Source of the DNA: Mucilaginibacter sp.
GTDB lineage: Bacteria; Bacteroidota; Bacteroidia; Sphingobacteriales; Sphingobacteriaceae
Direction: 5' to 3'
NCBI GenBank assembly: GCA_031292485.1
Contig: JARLHA010000078.1
Span: forward strand, 23,611-87,610
Length of the DNA: 64,000 nucleotides
Positions within the stretch are counted from its first letter, which is position 1; each line of letters starts with the position of its first letter. Shown in pieces: positions 16,870 to 25,465 of the stretch. The translations under genes were made by a program, and so were the position numbers. A model generated the notes under the pieces. It was not told the origin of the DNA. It did no database searches and worked only from the letters and a program-made list of their open reading frames with translations.

Positions 16870-18570
16870 TTAAAAACTTGTGTTATTTAAATTATGTATT
16901 AGATGGCTCCCCCACAGGGACTCAAACCAAGTCCCAAATAGCACTGAATAAGTATTTAGGGTCTGCTGAAAAACTCGAATAGCTCCGAAAATCCAGTTTT
17001 CGCCCCCGACGGGCACCCGTAGGAACTCACTCAGCCGTAGCTTCAATACAGATACTTTATGGCACACTGCTGAAAAACGCCAGGTTATTGTTTTTATTAA
17101 TAGCCATAAGGGTGCCGCCCCAGCCAGTTTGACCAGGTTAAGCACCAGGAAGATGCAGGCAATCCATGATTCGCTGGTATTTTTTAGACGGGCTTTGATG
17201 TTTGCTAAGCCGTAAGCTGTTTTCGCCTGTCCGAATTTACCCTCGATTGGATTCCTTTCTCCCGGTCTTAAGTGTTCTTTTTTCACTGCCGATGGTCTCC
17301 CAAGTGGTTTGGCCACCAGCCGTATCCCCTTTTCTTTCAAATCTTTTCGGTTTTTCCTGTTGCAGTAAATCTGGTCAGCTAAAACTTCCTTTGGATAGTA
17401 ACCGAAACGTCGCCGGTACTGTTCCACATAAGCCATCATATGGCTACCCTCATTAAAGGCATCCCAACTCAATTCATCTAAAAATGCATAACCATCTACC
17501 AGTGAGATATGAATTTTAGCACCAAATTCTACTTTGGCATTCGTTTTACCCCGCACAATTGGCCTTACATGCGGTTGATGAATGCTTACAATCCGGTCTT
17601 CAACCGTATGTTTGCGGGAATCAAACATCTCCTTCTGCTGCTGATAGAGGGTATGGATGACCATCAGGTACTTCTGCTGCCGGGGATCAAGCGGAAACAG
17701 TTTATACTGGTCCAGTAGCTTATCAATGCTTTTAAGGTTTCTGGCCAGATAACGCAATTGTTTGCCTACTGCCTTTCTGATGGCTGACTGCTTCTTGTTT
17801 TTCTTTTGTGCAACCTTCAAAAACTCTTTTCGTGCTGCCTGTCTGTAGGTCCGGGGCTTTTTCAAGTGCAAGGCCCGGCAATAGATTTCATCAATGAGCT
17901 GTTCTGATTTTTCGCGTGCTTCAGACAATAGCCCTAAATCTGTAGGGTAAGCAATGTCTTGAGGACAGGCTGTGGCATCAAAAAGTACACGGCCTTTCAG
18001 CATTGGCGCCTCATTAGTTTGCTCCCCGGTTGATTCAGATGGCCCGCCATCCTGCTCGATGTTGTCTTCGTCCGTTGTATTCTTATCTGCTTCTTTAGGA
18101 GCGGGTACACTTTCTGCCTTCCCTGTTTCAATACCCTGAGATAAGGCATGAATCTTTTCATTAATGGCATTGATCTGCTCAATTCCTATACGAGTGCGAA
18201 ACTCTACAAACAGCGAGGCATCAAAGGGCGGCTCCGGATTAAAACTCGAATACCCCAGAAAATACTGCATATACATGTTTTCTGTTATCTGGGCAACCGT
18301 TTCACGATCATCCAGATTACACATGTGCTTAATAATAAGAGAGCCGATCACCACACGTGGACTTATCGGAGGCCGACCCGTCCGGCTTATACCGACCTGT
18401 TTTGTATAAATATTGCAGATCTCATCCCACGGGATCTTACCGGCCAAAACTACCCAACGATTCGTCCGCAGCAGTTGCTGGGAGAATGGTGTCTCGAATC
18501 CCAACAGGACCAGCTGCGATGGGCTGACGAAATTCGGCGCCGACGCACGCCTTTTTGAAGCCTTTTGCAT
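16870..18570 (-). CDS. IS transposase (IS5/IS1182-like DDE) with a C-terminus encoded outside the element
   Basis: 566 residues from ATG 18570 (a GTG at 18582 would add four). The N-terminal region (GKIPWDEICNIYTKQVG; GRPPISPRVVIGSLIIKH) is the DUF772-type domain, followed by a DDE region with VLADQIYCNRKNRKDLK and ERNPIEGKFGQAKTAYGL. It catalyses cut-and-paste or replicative movement of the IS at 16958-18648. The frame has no stop before the left inverted repeat and runs 88 bp into flanking DNA, so about 29 C-terminal residues come from the host sequence. Confidence 0.88.
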   Translation of the reverse strand: MQKASKRRASAPNFVSPSQLVLLGFETPFSQQLLRTNRWVVLAGKIPWDEICNIYTKQVGISRTGRPPISPRVVIGSLIIKHMCNLDDRETVAQITENMYMQYFLGYSSFNPEPPFDASLFVEFRTRIGIEQINAINEKIHALSQGIETGKAESVPAPKEADKNTTDEDNIEQDGGPSESTGEQTNEAPMLKGRVLFDATACPQDIAYPTDLGLLSEAREKSEQLIDEIYCRALHLKKPRTYRQAARKEFLKVAQKKNKKQSAIRKAVGKQLRYLARNLKSIDKLLDQYKLFPLDPRQQKYLMVIHTLYQQQKEMFDSRKHTVEDRIVSIHQPHVRPIVRGKTNAKVEFGAKIHISLVDGYAFLDELSWDAFNEGSHMMAYVEQYRRRFGYYPKEVLADQIYCNRKNRKDLKEKGIRLVAKPLGRPSAVKKEHLRPGERNPIEGKFGQAKTAYGLANIKARLKNTSESWIACIFLVLNLVKLAGAAPLWLLIKTITWRFSAVCHKVSVLKLRLSEFLRVPVGGENWIFGAIRVFQQTLNTYSVLFGTWFESLWGSHLIHNLNNTSF

Positions 18571-18648
18571 ATTTCCTTGCACTTGTTCCGACCAAGTTCG
18601 CTACAACTGCCTGTATTTCAAAATGGTTTAGGTTTTTCAGCAGACCCT
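16958..18648 (-). mobile_element. Insertion sequence, 1691 bp, with 17-bp inverted repeats
   Basis: AGGGTCTGCTGAAAAAC at 16958-16974 is perfectly inverted at 18632-18648. The flanks carry ATTT on both sides (16954-16957 and 18649-18652), a probable 4-bp target duplication. It contains one transposase gene on the minus strand. Perfect ends and an open transposase frame suggest a recent, possibly active copy inside the integrative element. Confidence 0.9.
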
Positions 18649-18767
18649 ATTTAAAGTGGTTTTAAAACCCGGCCCATCGAATCACTCAACCCTTTTTACG
18701 TTAATTACAATTGCTATACGTAAATATATATACAAGTATGATTTTCAATAAAATGGATATATAAGTT

Positions 18768-19274
18768 CTAGTTTTTAGTGAAAGTCTTATAATAATAAAA
18801 TGACTCTGAATCGCTATCCAAAATTGCAATTAGAAAACGGTCATTATAGTTTTCTTCAAAGATATTTATTGCTTCTTGAAATCTTAAGAATAAATTTTCT
18901 ACTTCTCCAGGATTACTTTGACAAATCATCAGTCTTCTTTCAGCATTTCCAACTAATAATTTCTCGAAATCATACTTTATTCCCGAATAACTTCTATCCC
19001 ACTCACATTCTACAATTAAGGGGATTCTTACCAATCTTTTCTCTGAATCTTCCTGATACCATACGATGTCGTAAAGCCATTCTTTTTCAAACTTGTTCCG
19101 AAAGCCTCCAATTGCAACATCATAATTCAGTTGTAATCCCAAGTCCCCAATAATTTCCTTCAATCGATTAGTCCAAGTTCGGTTACCAACGTAATTGTTT
19201 GCTTCTGCTTCTATTAGAAAACCATCTAATACTTGTATTATCCTTTTCTCAAATTCGTCAAAATTTTCAGTCAT
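18768..19274 (-). CDS. Hypothetical protein, possible PD-(D/E)xK nuclease fold
   Basis: 168 residues, no signal peptide or membrane segment. An N-terminal helix-rich part is followed by YDIVWY (Asp in a beta strand) and IPLIVECEW (Glu-x-Glu in a core strand), an order like the restriction-endonuclease-like fold. A helix and LLVGNAERRLMICQ follow. Fold assignment is by pattern only. It shares the minus strand with the exported protein upstream (43-bp gap). Standalone nuclease-like cargo in mobile elements is often defence-related; that is speculation here. Confidence 0.55.
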   Translation of the reverse strand: MTENFDEFEKRIIQVLDGFLIEAEANNYVGNRTWTNRLKEIIGDLGLQLNYDVAIGGFRNKFEKEWLYDIVWYQEDSEKRLVRIPLIVECEWDRSYSGIKYDFEKLLVGNAERRLMICQSNPGEVENLFLRFQEAINIFEENYNDRFLIAILDSDSESFYYYKTFTKN

Positions 19275-19317
19275 ACTATAATTATATTATTTGTTAATTG
19301 CCCTGAAATTTTTATGA

Positions 19318-20757
19318 TTAGAGTTCAATTCTATTCAAAACGCCATTTACAAAATACAAACTACGTTTCCATCCATAAGACCAAATTTCCACTTTTTGGT
19401 CAGAGGTGATAGTACTAGATTTATCAAAAGGTTTCCCCCAAGCTACTTCACACATTTCTACAGTCATTCCAATCTTTACTATTTGTTGGGCTATTATTTC
19501 ACCATTTTCTCGACCAAATTTATTAATACAATATGATTTGAAATTCTCTTTTTCAATTCTATTTTTATTTAGGATTTTTTGCTTTTCTATATTTTGTTTA
19601 GCTAGTAGTTCCGCTTTTTTGATCTGTTTATCTTTTTCTTGCTTGGTATAAACGTCTTTTAAAATAAATGAAAAAACGAAACTCTCCCCTTTTCTGCTAC
19701 CTTCTTGTGATATGTACCCAATGTCAGTAATGCTTGAATATGGAGTAACTCTTAGATTGGATTCTAAGGTAGAATTCAAATCTACTAATGCTATAGTATT
19801 TTTCTCATTTCTAAAAACATAAGTTATTTCGTAATCCTTCTTCGTTTTTTGGTAGTAGTTAATACCATCGGCTTTATTCCCAATTTTAAAATAATCCATT
19901 AGCGTCACCTCACATTTCCAATTGCTTAACTTATTTACAATTACATCTTGATTTGTAATCAGGTCTTTTACTGTAAAACTATCATTTATTTTTGTTCTAT
20001 CATAATCACCATATGATACTGCAACGAAAGTTTTACCATCAAACATTTCCTTTTGTTTTACGAAGTAAGGCACTAAGATGAATTCAATTAGAGGTCCAGA
20101 ATAATATAATTTTTCTCCCGTTTGTTCTTCTTTTAGAACAAATACATCAGAGTATAAAAAATTATCTGGCACTTGATCTAAGTATATCTTTTTTTGCTTG
20201 TCAATATGACCATCAATTACTCCGTTCATTCTATTTCTTAAATTAATTAATGAATCGTGGTGTATAATCCCGACAATTGTGTAGTATTTATTCTCTATAT
20301 TTTCATTTTTAGTATAAAACTTAAGGCCCCGATAATCAAAAGCCTTATGATTATCGCCATAGCCATACGAAAAAGTTGGTTTATAGTGAAACGTTAATGC
20401 GCTATCGCATAAAGTTCCAGAATAATCAATGGGTTTATCCATCTTAACAAAAGATGGTTTGGTAGAAAAAAAGCATTGAGATGGTTCAATAGAAACAACG
20501 TTATGATTTTCAATTTCTATATTTTCGGGAAGAAAGATTTTTAATCCGATATATTGCTCCTGTTTTTGGGGAGTATCATAATTGTTTCCCTGTTCATCAT
20601 TAGTATAAGTACTGTAATTTTTTAAACTATCATAAGGTATTGGTTTTGGCGCCTCAGTTATAATTTTCTTGTCGAAATTTGTTACAGTAATTTGTCCGAA
20701 GCTGAACTTAGTAAAGGGGGATAATATTGCGAAAAATAAGGCGATTTTTTTTATCAT
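19318..20757 (-). CDS. Exported protein with a C-terminal SmpA/OmlA-like segment
   Basis: 479 residues. A signal peptide (KKIALFFAILSPFTKFSFGQ) is followed by about 360 residues of unrecognised sequence and a charged coiled-coil-like stretch at 385-415 (KDKQIKKAELLAKQNIEKQK). The C-terminus (VKIGMTVEMCEVAWGKP and IWSYGWKRSLYFVNGVLNRI) matches the pattern of SmpA/OmlA-like repeats (GMT..V..aWGkP..W.Y...YF.nG.L..I). Function unknown. Probably envelope-located cargo of the mobile element. Confidence 0.7.
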   Translation of the reverse strand: MIKKIALFFAILSPFTKFSFGQITVTNFDKKIITEAPKPIPYDSLKNYSTYTNDEQGNNYDTPQKQEQYIGLKIFLPENIEIENHNVVSIEPSQCFFSTKPSFVKMDKPIDYSGTLCDSALTFHYKPTFSYGYGDNHKAFDYRGLKFYTKNENIENKYYTIVGIIHHDSLINLRNRMNGVIDGHIDKQKKIYLDQVPDNFLYSDVFVLKEEQTGEKLYYSGPLIEFILVPYFVKQKEMFDGKTFVAVSYGDYDRTKINDSFTVKDLITNQDVIVNKLSNWKCEVTLMDYFKIGNKADGINYYQKTKKDYEITYVFRNEKNTIALVDLNSTLESNLRVTPYSSITDIGYISQEGSRKGESFVFSFILKDVYTKQEKDKQIKKAELLAKQNIEKQKILNKNRIEKENFKSYCINKFGRENGEIIAQQIVKIGMTVEMCEVAWGKPFDKSSTITSDQKVEIWSYGWKRSLYFVNGVLNRIEL

Positions 20758-21081
20758 CGAAAGCTTTGTTAATATTTGGTATATAATTGGAGTTTAATGG
20801 CATTTTTGATATTTCATATACGTCGCCCACCAACTCTTAAGATGAAATTTGTATAGGTATGCAACATTGATGTTAGTGTAATAAGAAGAGTTACTTTGAG
20901 TTGCTCAAAAATTTCACTCTACATTTCTTTCAACTCCTTATTATAAATTATAAGCAGTAATTTTTGATTGTAAATGATTATATTTTTTCTCTGTTAACAT
21001 GGTATTACCATCAAAAAATCACATCGGTATAAAATTCAGAACTTAGTATGTTAGTAATTACTTCCGGTACGGATAATGCGA

Positions 21082-21300
21082 TTGGGTAGGACATTGCGAT
21101 ACAATTATTTAATGACGTAATATTAAGTAATATTTTTTAAATCTATTTAGTCATAGAGCACACCATCCCATTTTCAACGCTTAGGCACCAAAAGCGCAAG
21201 GCGGATGACAGGTCAAGGCCGAAGCACCGCTAAAAAACAAACAACAGTGCTTCGTTTATATAGCCTTGAACTTTCAGTCCGCCGGTCGCTAACTTTGCCG
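21082..21300. repeat. Cargo-flanking repeat, copy C (longest), in the 20758-21482 gap
   Basis: The first half (21082-21187) matches copy B at 16709-16795; the second half (21165-21300) matches copy A at 14417-14545. This is the full-length version. The rest of the gap holds a GC-richer stretch with a TTTCATTCC/GGAATGAAA inverted motif around 21365-21412 and no credible gene. It lies just downstream of the mobilization genes. Confidence 0.65.
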
Positions 21301-21482
21301 GATGCGGTGAAATGAGGATGTTTTTATAGTTCGGGATAAAGCAGGTATGTTATGAGCGATAGCGAATTTCATTCCTGCTTGTGCGGCAGCGAGGCTGGCG
21401 GCGGAATGAAACCCGCCGCGATAGCGTGCGTGGTGTAATGCAGCCGCTTGCCGCAGCTGCATGGATTTGGCTTTTAAAAAAA

Positions 21483-22073
21483 TTAGTGATGTTTCAACCT
21501 AATCAACTTTTCTTTCGCGGCTTTGGCCTCCCGTTCCTTTTCGTTAGCAATATCTACGGCCTCCGACCTTTCTTTCGCCTCGTTTTCCAGCCGTATCGTT
21601 TCACTTTCCGCTGTATCGGGATTGTTAAAATAGTGTTGCTCTGCCCAATTCGCTTGCACAGGATAAACCTGGCGTAACATACGAAACTTTATATCATTTG
21701 CCTGTAAGCGGTTATTCTCCATCCATAAATGAGCATTTAAACCGGTACTAATGGCAGTTACAATCAATAAAATAACCCCTGCTATCACCCATCCTTTTGA
21801 TTTAGGGTCAAAATAATGACTGTGTTTTACCGGAATAATTTTAGGGATGTTTTCTACTATGGTTTTAACTTCATCAAGCTGGGCTTGAATTTTTGTCGCC
21901 GGGTATTCTAAATTATCAGGCAAATGATCTGCCAGCCATTTTTTTAAATCCTCAAAATTTGGTGTATAGTCCGGTAATTTAATCTCCCGCTTTTCCAATG
22001 CGTTTACTTTTATAACCAATTGATCTATAATTTCTTCATTGGTGCTTTTTTCTGTTGCTGTTGAGTTTTCCAT
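21483..22073 (-). CDS. Mobilization-module membrane protein
   Basis: 196 residues: a charged N-terminal half with coiled-coil character, one membrane segment (GWVIAGVILLIVTAISTGL, about 110-128), then a strongly charged helical tail (SEAVDIANEKEREAKAAKEK). Proteins of this kind follow the relaxase gene in many Bacteroidota mobilizable elements. A role as membrane anchor or accessory of the relaxosome is inferred from position. It starts 32 bp after the relaxase stop. Confidence 0.7.
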   Translation of the reverse strand: MENSTATEKSTNEEIIDQLVIKVNALEKREIKLPDYTPNFEDLKKWLADHLPDNLEYPATKIQAQLDEVKTIVENIPKIIPVKHSHYFDPKSKGWVIAGVILLIVTAISTGLNAHLWMENNRLQANDIKFRMLRQVYPVQANWAEQHYFNNPDTAESETIRLENEAKERSEAVDIANEKEREAKAAKEKLIRLKHH

Positions 22074-22105
22074 TTTTTTTCTTCTTTAAATCGTTAAACA
22101 AATTT

Positions 22106-23089
22106 CTATCGGTGTATCCCCTGGCCCTGCTCTTGTTCATATTTCTTTTTTTTCTTTTGTTCGGGTATGTCCGGCATATCCTCCGCTGGTTTGGCGGTTA
22201 ATAATTTTTCAAGCGGGTTTAACTTTTCAATTGTCTGCTTTAAATAGTTGGTTTCCGGCGCTTTTTTTAAATAGTTGGTTTGTTGCTTCTCCTTACTTAG
22301 TACCTGTCTTAATTCATCAGCCAGGCTTTTAGACTGTTGTTTAGATTGCTTCTGTTGCTGCACCCGCTCATCTATCGCCTTGCTCAAATTCCCATAACTT
22401 AAACTACGGTCAATTTCCGACCCTTTAAATTTGTAATCGCCCTTACTGAAACTAATACCCTGCACCTCTTTTGTGCCACTTTTGTATTTGTATAGCATAC
22501 CAATCCCATGCTTAGCCAATTCCTGTTTCAATTCATCCATACTATTTACTTTTAGGCTAACTGCTTTTATCGTATCATGAAGTTGATATTTTAGCTTATC
22601 TATGCCTTTTAGCTGTTGGCGGTTTACCATCTGCTTACCTTGCCCGATATAAAGGCCATGTTCTAAGGTTAGTTCTTTACATATCTTGATGTTCTTTTGT
22701 CGTTGTAAACTGTCGGGTATGGTTTTGCCCTCGTTATTCACCCTATTGTAAACGATGTGTATATGGGGGTGGTCCCTGTCTTTGTGCCGAACCATTAAAA
22801 CCTGCGTATCCTGTATTTTCATTTTCTGCAAATACTCTTTGGCAATGTTTACCATAATTTCATCGCTTAATTTATCCTTGTCATTTGGGCTCCAGCTTAA
22901 AGAAATATGACCGACTGCCTGCCCTAATCCGGGGTTCATTTTCCTTTGCCTATTAAAGTCGTCAATGATGTGCGCTACCTTGTCGATACGTATGCCGTCC
23001 GCATCTAATATGGTAGCTTCCTTTTTCAGGACGTTATATTGGATACAACCGCCAAAGCTTTTTCCGGGTTTAGGTATCTTGCCGATCAT
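22106..23089 (-). CDS. Relaxase / mobilization nuclease
   Basis: 327 residues. The N-terminal relaxase domain (MIGKIPKPGKSFGGCIQYNV) includes Tyr18 as a candidate catalytic residue, VGHISLSW, and the histidine triad motif DHPHIHIVYNRV (residues 106-117) that binds metal in MOBP/MobA-like relaxases. The C-terminal third is charged and helical. It should nick oriT and pilot the strand during conjugal mobilization. Its start overlaps the MobC gene by 20 bp. Confidence 0.92.
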   Translation of the reverse strand: MIGKIPKPGKSFGGCIQYNVLKKEATILDADGIRIDKVAHIIDDFNRQRKMNPGLGQAVGHISLSWSPNDKDKLSDEIMVNIAKEYLQKMKIQDTQVLMVRHKDRDHPHIHIVYNRVNNEGKTIPDSLQRQKNIKICKELTLEHGLYIGQGKQMVNRQQLKGIDKLKYQLHDTIKAVSLKVNSMDELKQELAKHGIGMLYKYKSGTKEVQGISFSKGDYKFKGSEIDRSLSYGNLSKAIDERVQQQKQSKQQSKSLADELRQVLSKEKQQTNYLKKAPETNYLKQTIEKLNPLEKLLTAKPAEDMPDIPEQKKKKKYEQEQGQGIHR

Positions 23090-23474
23090 CGCTATTGAAA
23101 TATTTTAAGGCATCGTCAATTTCGTTTAGCAACTCATCGCATTTTCGGGCGATCCTAAACAGGCCACCTACGTGTGCCAGTTTTGTTAACTGATTAAAGT
23201 TGTTTGCCAAACCTGTCAGCATGTGCAGGATGCGCCTGTCTTCCGGCTTTAGCAGAGGTATGACTTTTGCTGCTTTAGCTGCCGCCCTAAACCAGTCGCT
23301 TGTTCGCATACCCGCTTCTTTGGCTTTAGTTTCAATGAAGAAACGTTCTGTTGCAGTCAACCTTACCATGATATGCTGCTCCCGCTTAATCCTCTTTTTG
23401 GGTGCGCCTCCTTTGTGTTTGGGGCGATCTATTGTTGGTTTTGCCGTATTTTTTATTGCTGTTTCCATCATCAT
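23070..23474 (-). CDS. mobC: MobC-like relaxosome accessory protein
   Basis: 134 residues. A basic N-terminus (HKGGAPKKRIKREQ) is followed by a ribbon-helix-helix-like segment (IMVRLTATERFFIETKAKEA) and the MobC-type helical region (LLKPEDRRILHMLTGLANNF; LNEIDDALKYF). It binds the oriT region and helps the relaxase nick. It is first in the mob operon, overlaps the relaxase by 20 bp and lies next to an oriT-like hairpin region. Confidence 0.88.
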   Translation of the reverse strand: MMMETAIKNTAKPTIDRPKHKGGAPKKRIKREQHIMVRLTATERFFIETKAKEAGMRTSDWFRAAAKAAKVIPLLKPEDRRILHMLTGLANNFNQLTKLAHVGGLFRIARKCDELLNEIDDALKYFNSDDRQDT

Positions 23475-23534
23475 GTAATGACTTTAAAAAACTTTAATCT
23501 GTCTTAAACCCTTTTGCAACCAACGGGCGCAAAA

Positions 23535-23664
23535 GGCAAGTTTGCCCTGTGCCGAAGGCATCAGGGAGTTTTTGTGAAACAAAAACACAAACTTGCTTCT
23601 TATTAGCGGATGAAATAGTGCAGCCCCCGCAAGCGGGGTAATTATTAGCGGCAAAGCCGCTAAG
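23535..23664. other. Candidate oriT: cluster of hairpins upstream of mobC
   Basis: Nested inverted repeats lie in the mobC-HTH gap. GCAAGTTTG (23536-23544) pairs with CAAACTTGC (23588-23596). Inside are CCCTG-TGCC-GAA-GGCA-T-CAGGG (23545-23566) and GTTTTTG/CAAAAAC with a 5-nt loop (23568-23586). Next come CCCCGC-AA-GCGGGG (about 23625-23638) and TTAGCGGC-AAA-GCCGCTAA (23645-23663). oriT regions of mobilizable elements usually sit just upstream of the relaxosome genes and carry such repeats. Short open frames across it look spurious. Confidence 0.55.
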
Positions 23665-23717
23665 CCGTATATCTGCATATTCCAACTGCTTCAAAAAAAT
23701 TATAAAAAAATGTGAGC

Positions 23718-24056
23718 CTATTTGCGCCGATGGGTTAAGTTCTTTCGGGGTAACTGGATATTTTCGCGCAGTTCGTTAAACGTATGTTTACGACCCTGCC
23801 TGATCCATTCCTCCAGCTCTGATTTGTAGAAATAGAGTCGCTTGCCTTGCTTGTTGACGGGGATTTCTTTTCGGCTCACCTTACTATAAACAGTGGGTAC
23901 GGCTAAGTCTAAGAACTTGGCAGCCTTTATAATATTAAGCGGTTCATCATATTCCGGCTGCAATTTTTGCCCGGTAAGTAAGCTTTCGATGTGGCTTACT
24001 TTTTCAAGAAGCAGGCTGACCGCTTCCGGTAATTTGTCAAATGTTATTATATCCAT
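23718..24056 (-). CDS. Helix-turn-helix (excisionase-family) DNA-binding protein
   Basis: 112 residues. The C-terminal half has the MerR-like excisionase/HTH_17 pattern: PLNIIKAAKFLDLAVPTVYS, then KEIPVNKQGKRLYFYKSELE. The N-terminus is helical. In Bacteroidota mobile elements such proteins act as excision or transfer regulators. It is 97 bp from the next gene upstream and on the same strand as the mob genes. Confidence 0.88.
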   Translation of the reverse strand: MDIITFDKLPEAVSLLLEKVSHIESLLTGQKLQPEYDEPLNIIKAAKFLDLAVPTVYSKVSRKEIPVNKQGKRLYFYKSELEEWIRQGRKHTFNELRENIQLPRKNLTHRRK

Positions 24057-24153
24057 AGCGCATATTTTGTTTTATGCTGCAATGGTAGGGGCTTGCTTTG
24101 TGCGGTTACAAGTAGGTAAACAGTAACCTCACTGTTACCTACCCATTTTTTTG

Positions 24154-25155
24154 TTATTTTTTGTTACGGGATACTGGCAAAATAAAAAAATTATTATCCT
24201 GCTGCTCTATTTTTAGAATTGGAGATTTACAGGGCCTTGATTTAGTAGAGATCATACCATTTAAATAACCGTCCGAAAATTCCCTTTGCTCTCCGTCATT
24301 ACGTAAATACAAAAACTTTGGGGCAATCCATTTTTCAAGGTCTATCAACTGGCAACCAACGATCAGTCTTGCATCATAAAGTTGTTTAAAGGCATCGGCC
24401 AACTTATTACCATTGTCCCGGAATACTAATGGTGATTCGGGCGTTTGATTATTTAGCAATAAATTTTCAAGCTTAAAATGGTCTTCTGCTATAAAATATG
24501 GTTTAAGGATGCTGTATAATTGATTAGCTGCCCCCTCCTTGAAAGTAGGATACCTGTTAACTTGCGTAGGTGCTTCTTGTTTCGGGGATTTATTTTCGGG
24601 TTGCGAGATTTCTTCACCTGAATTTAAACTTTCATTAGCAACCGGTTCCTGTTTCTCCATCACCGCTTCCACATCCCAGATTAGTTCTTTTAAAAAACTT
24701 TCCCTTAGCTTAATGGAATCTGCCAGGTCTTCTACAAATTGAGCGGTTACCTCCACGTCAGCATTATCGCCTTGCAAATTATGTACGATGAATAGCGTGT
24801 CGAGCTTTATTGAAAAAGGATAAGAGGCTTTATAATCCTTGTGGTAGTCATGGTAATGCTGGTGGTAGTTTTCCCATAATTCTTTAAAGCGGTCTTTTAT
24901 TTTATTGAGTTGTGCCAATTGTAAACCTATACGTTCTTTGTCCAATGCCAGCAGATCGATTAGCGCCATGTCCTTCAATACACGTAATTCACTTTTATAA
25001 GAGAACGAATCATAATAATGGGTTTCGCGGGTAATATCGTAAGCATCGATACTTTTCATTTCCTTAGAATCTGCTTTTATAGGTGCTTCCTGCTTTACCA
25101 AGCGCGGATTAAACGTTTGCAAACGGGTAAGGAATGCAGTTAGGTTATTCATCAT
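24154..25155 (-). CDS. Conserved-looking mobile-element protein of unknown function
   Basis: 333 residues, no signal peptide or membrane segment. The N-terminal half is helical and charged (LAQLNKIKDRFKELWENYHQ). A low-complexity linker rich in Glu, Pro and Asn follows (about 165-195), then a C-terminal domain containing VFRDNGNKLADAFKQLYDAR and CQLIDLEKWIAPKFLYLR. I recognise this C-terminal type as recurrent in Bacteroidota integrative elements but cannot name a function. Confidence 0.7.
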   Translation of the reverse strand: MMNNLTAFLTRLQTFNPRLVKQEAPIKADSKEMKSIDAYDITRETHYYDSFSYKSELRVLKDMALIDLLALDKERIGLQLAQLNKIKDRFKELWENYHQHYHDYHKDYKASYPFSIKLDTLFIVHNLQGDNADVEVTAQFVEDLADSIKLRESFLKELIWDVEAVMEKQEPVANESLNSGEEISQPENKSPKQEAPTQVNRYPTFKEGAANQLYSILKPYFIAEDHFKLENLLLNNQTPESPLVFRDNGNKLADAFKQLYDARLIVGCQLIDLEKWIAPKFLYLRNDGEQREFSDGYLNGMISTKSRPCKSPILKIEQQDNNFFILPVSRNKK

Positions 25156-25465
25156 AAGTAGTATGTTGGTGGGGCAAATTTAGGCTATTCGTTTTTTATA
25201 CTTACATAATCGTGCCTATTTGTCGTTCAATCTAAGTTTATTAATCGTATATTTTCGTATCAAATTATCCGCCGATGTTATAGAGATCATAAAAAGGGGG
25301 ACTGATGTTAGTTGCTGCAATTACTACCCACTTCACCACCCACATTTGCCTCTAACAAGAAATGTTATTTACCTGTAAACGGTTATTAAAAAGGCATTTA
25401 CAAATAAATCTGATATACGAATAAGTGTTGTTATTGCTTTTTACTACCCACTTTACTACCCGGAA

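Noticed and set aside
16895..16950. tRNA-like 3' end on the minus strand (T-arm-like and GGGGGAGCCA)
   Set aside because: Only three of five T-stem pairs form and no other arms are visible; at best a very decayed remnant.
21381..21677. 98-codon plus-strand frame
   Set aside because: Antisense to the mobilization membrane protein over half its length, with no recognisable domain.
23484..23694. Two overlapping minus-strand frames upstream of mobC
   Set aside because: They lie over the hairpin cluster judged to be oriT and have no protein-like features.
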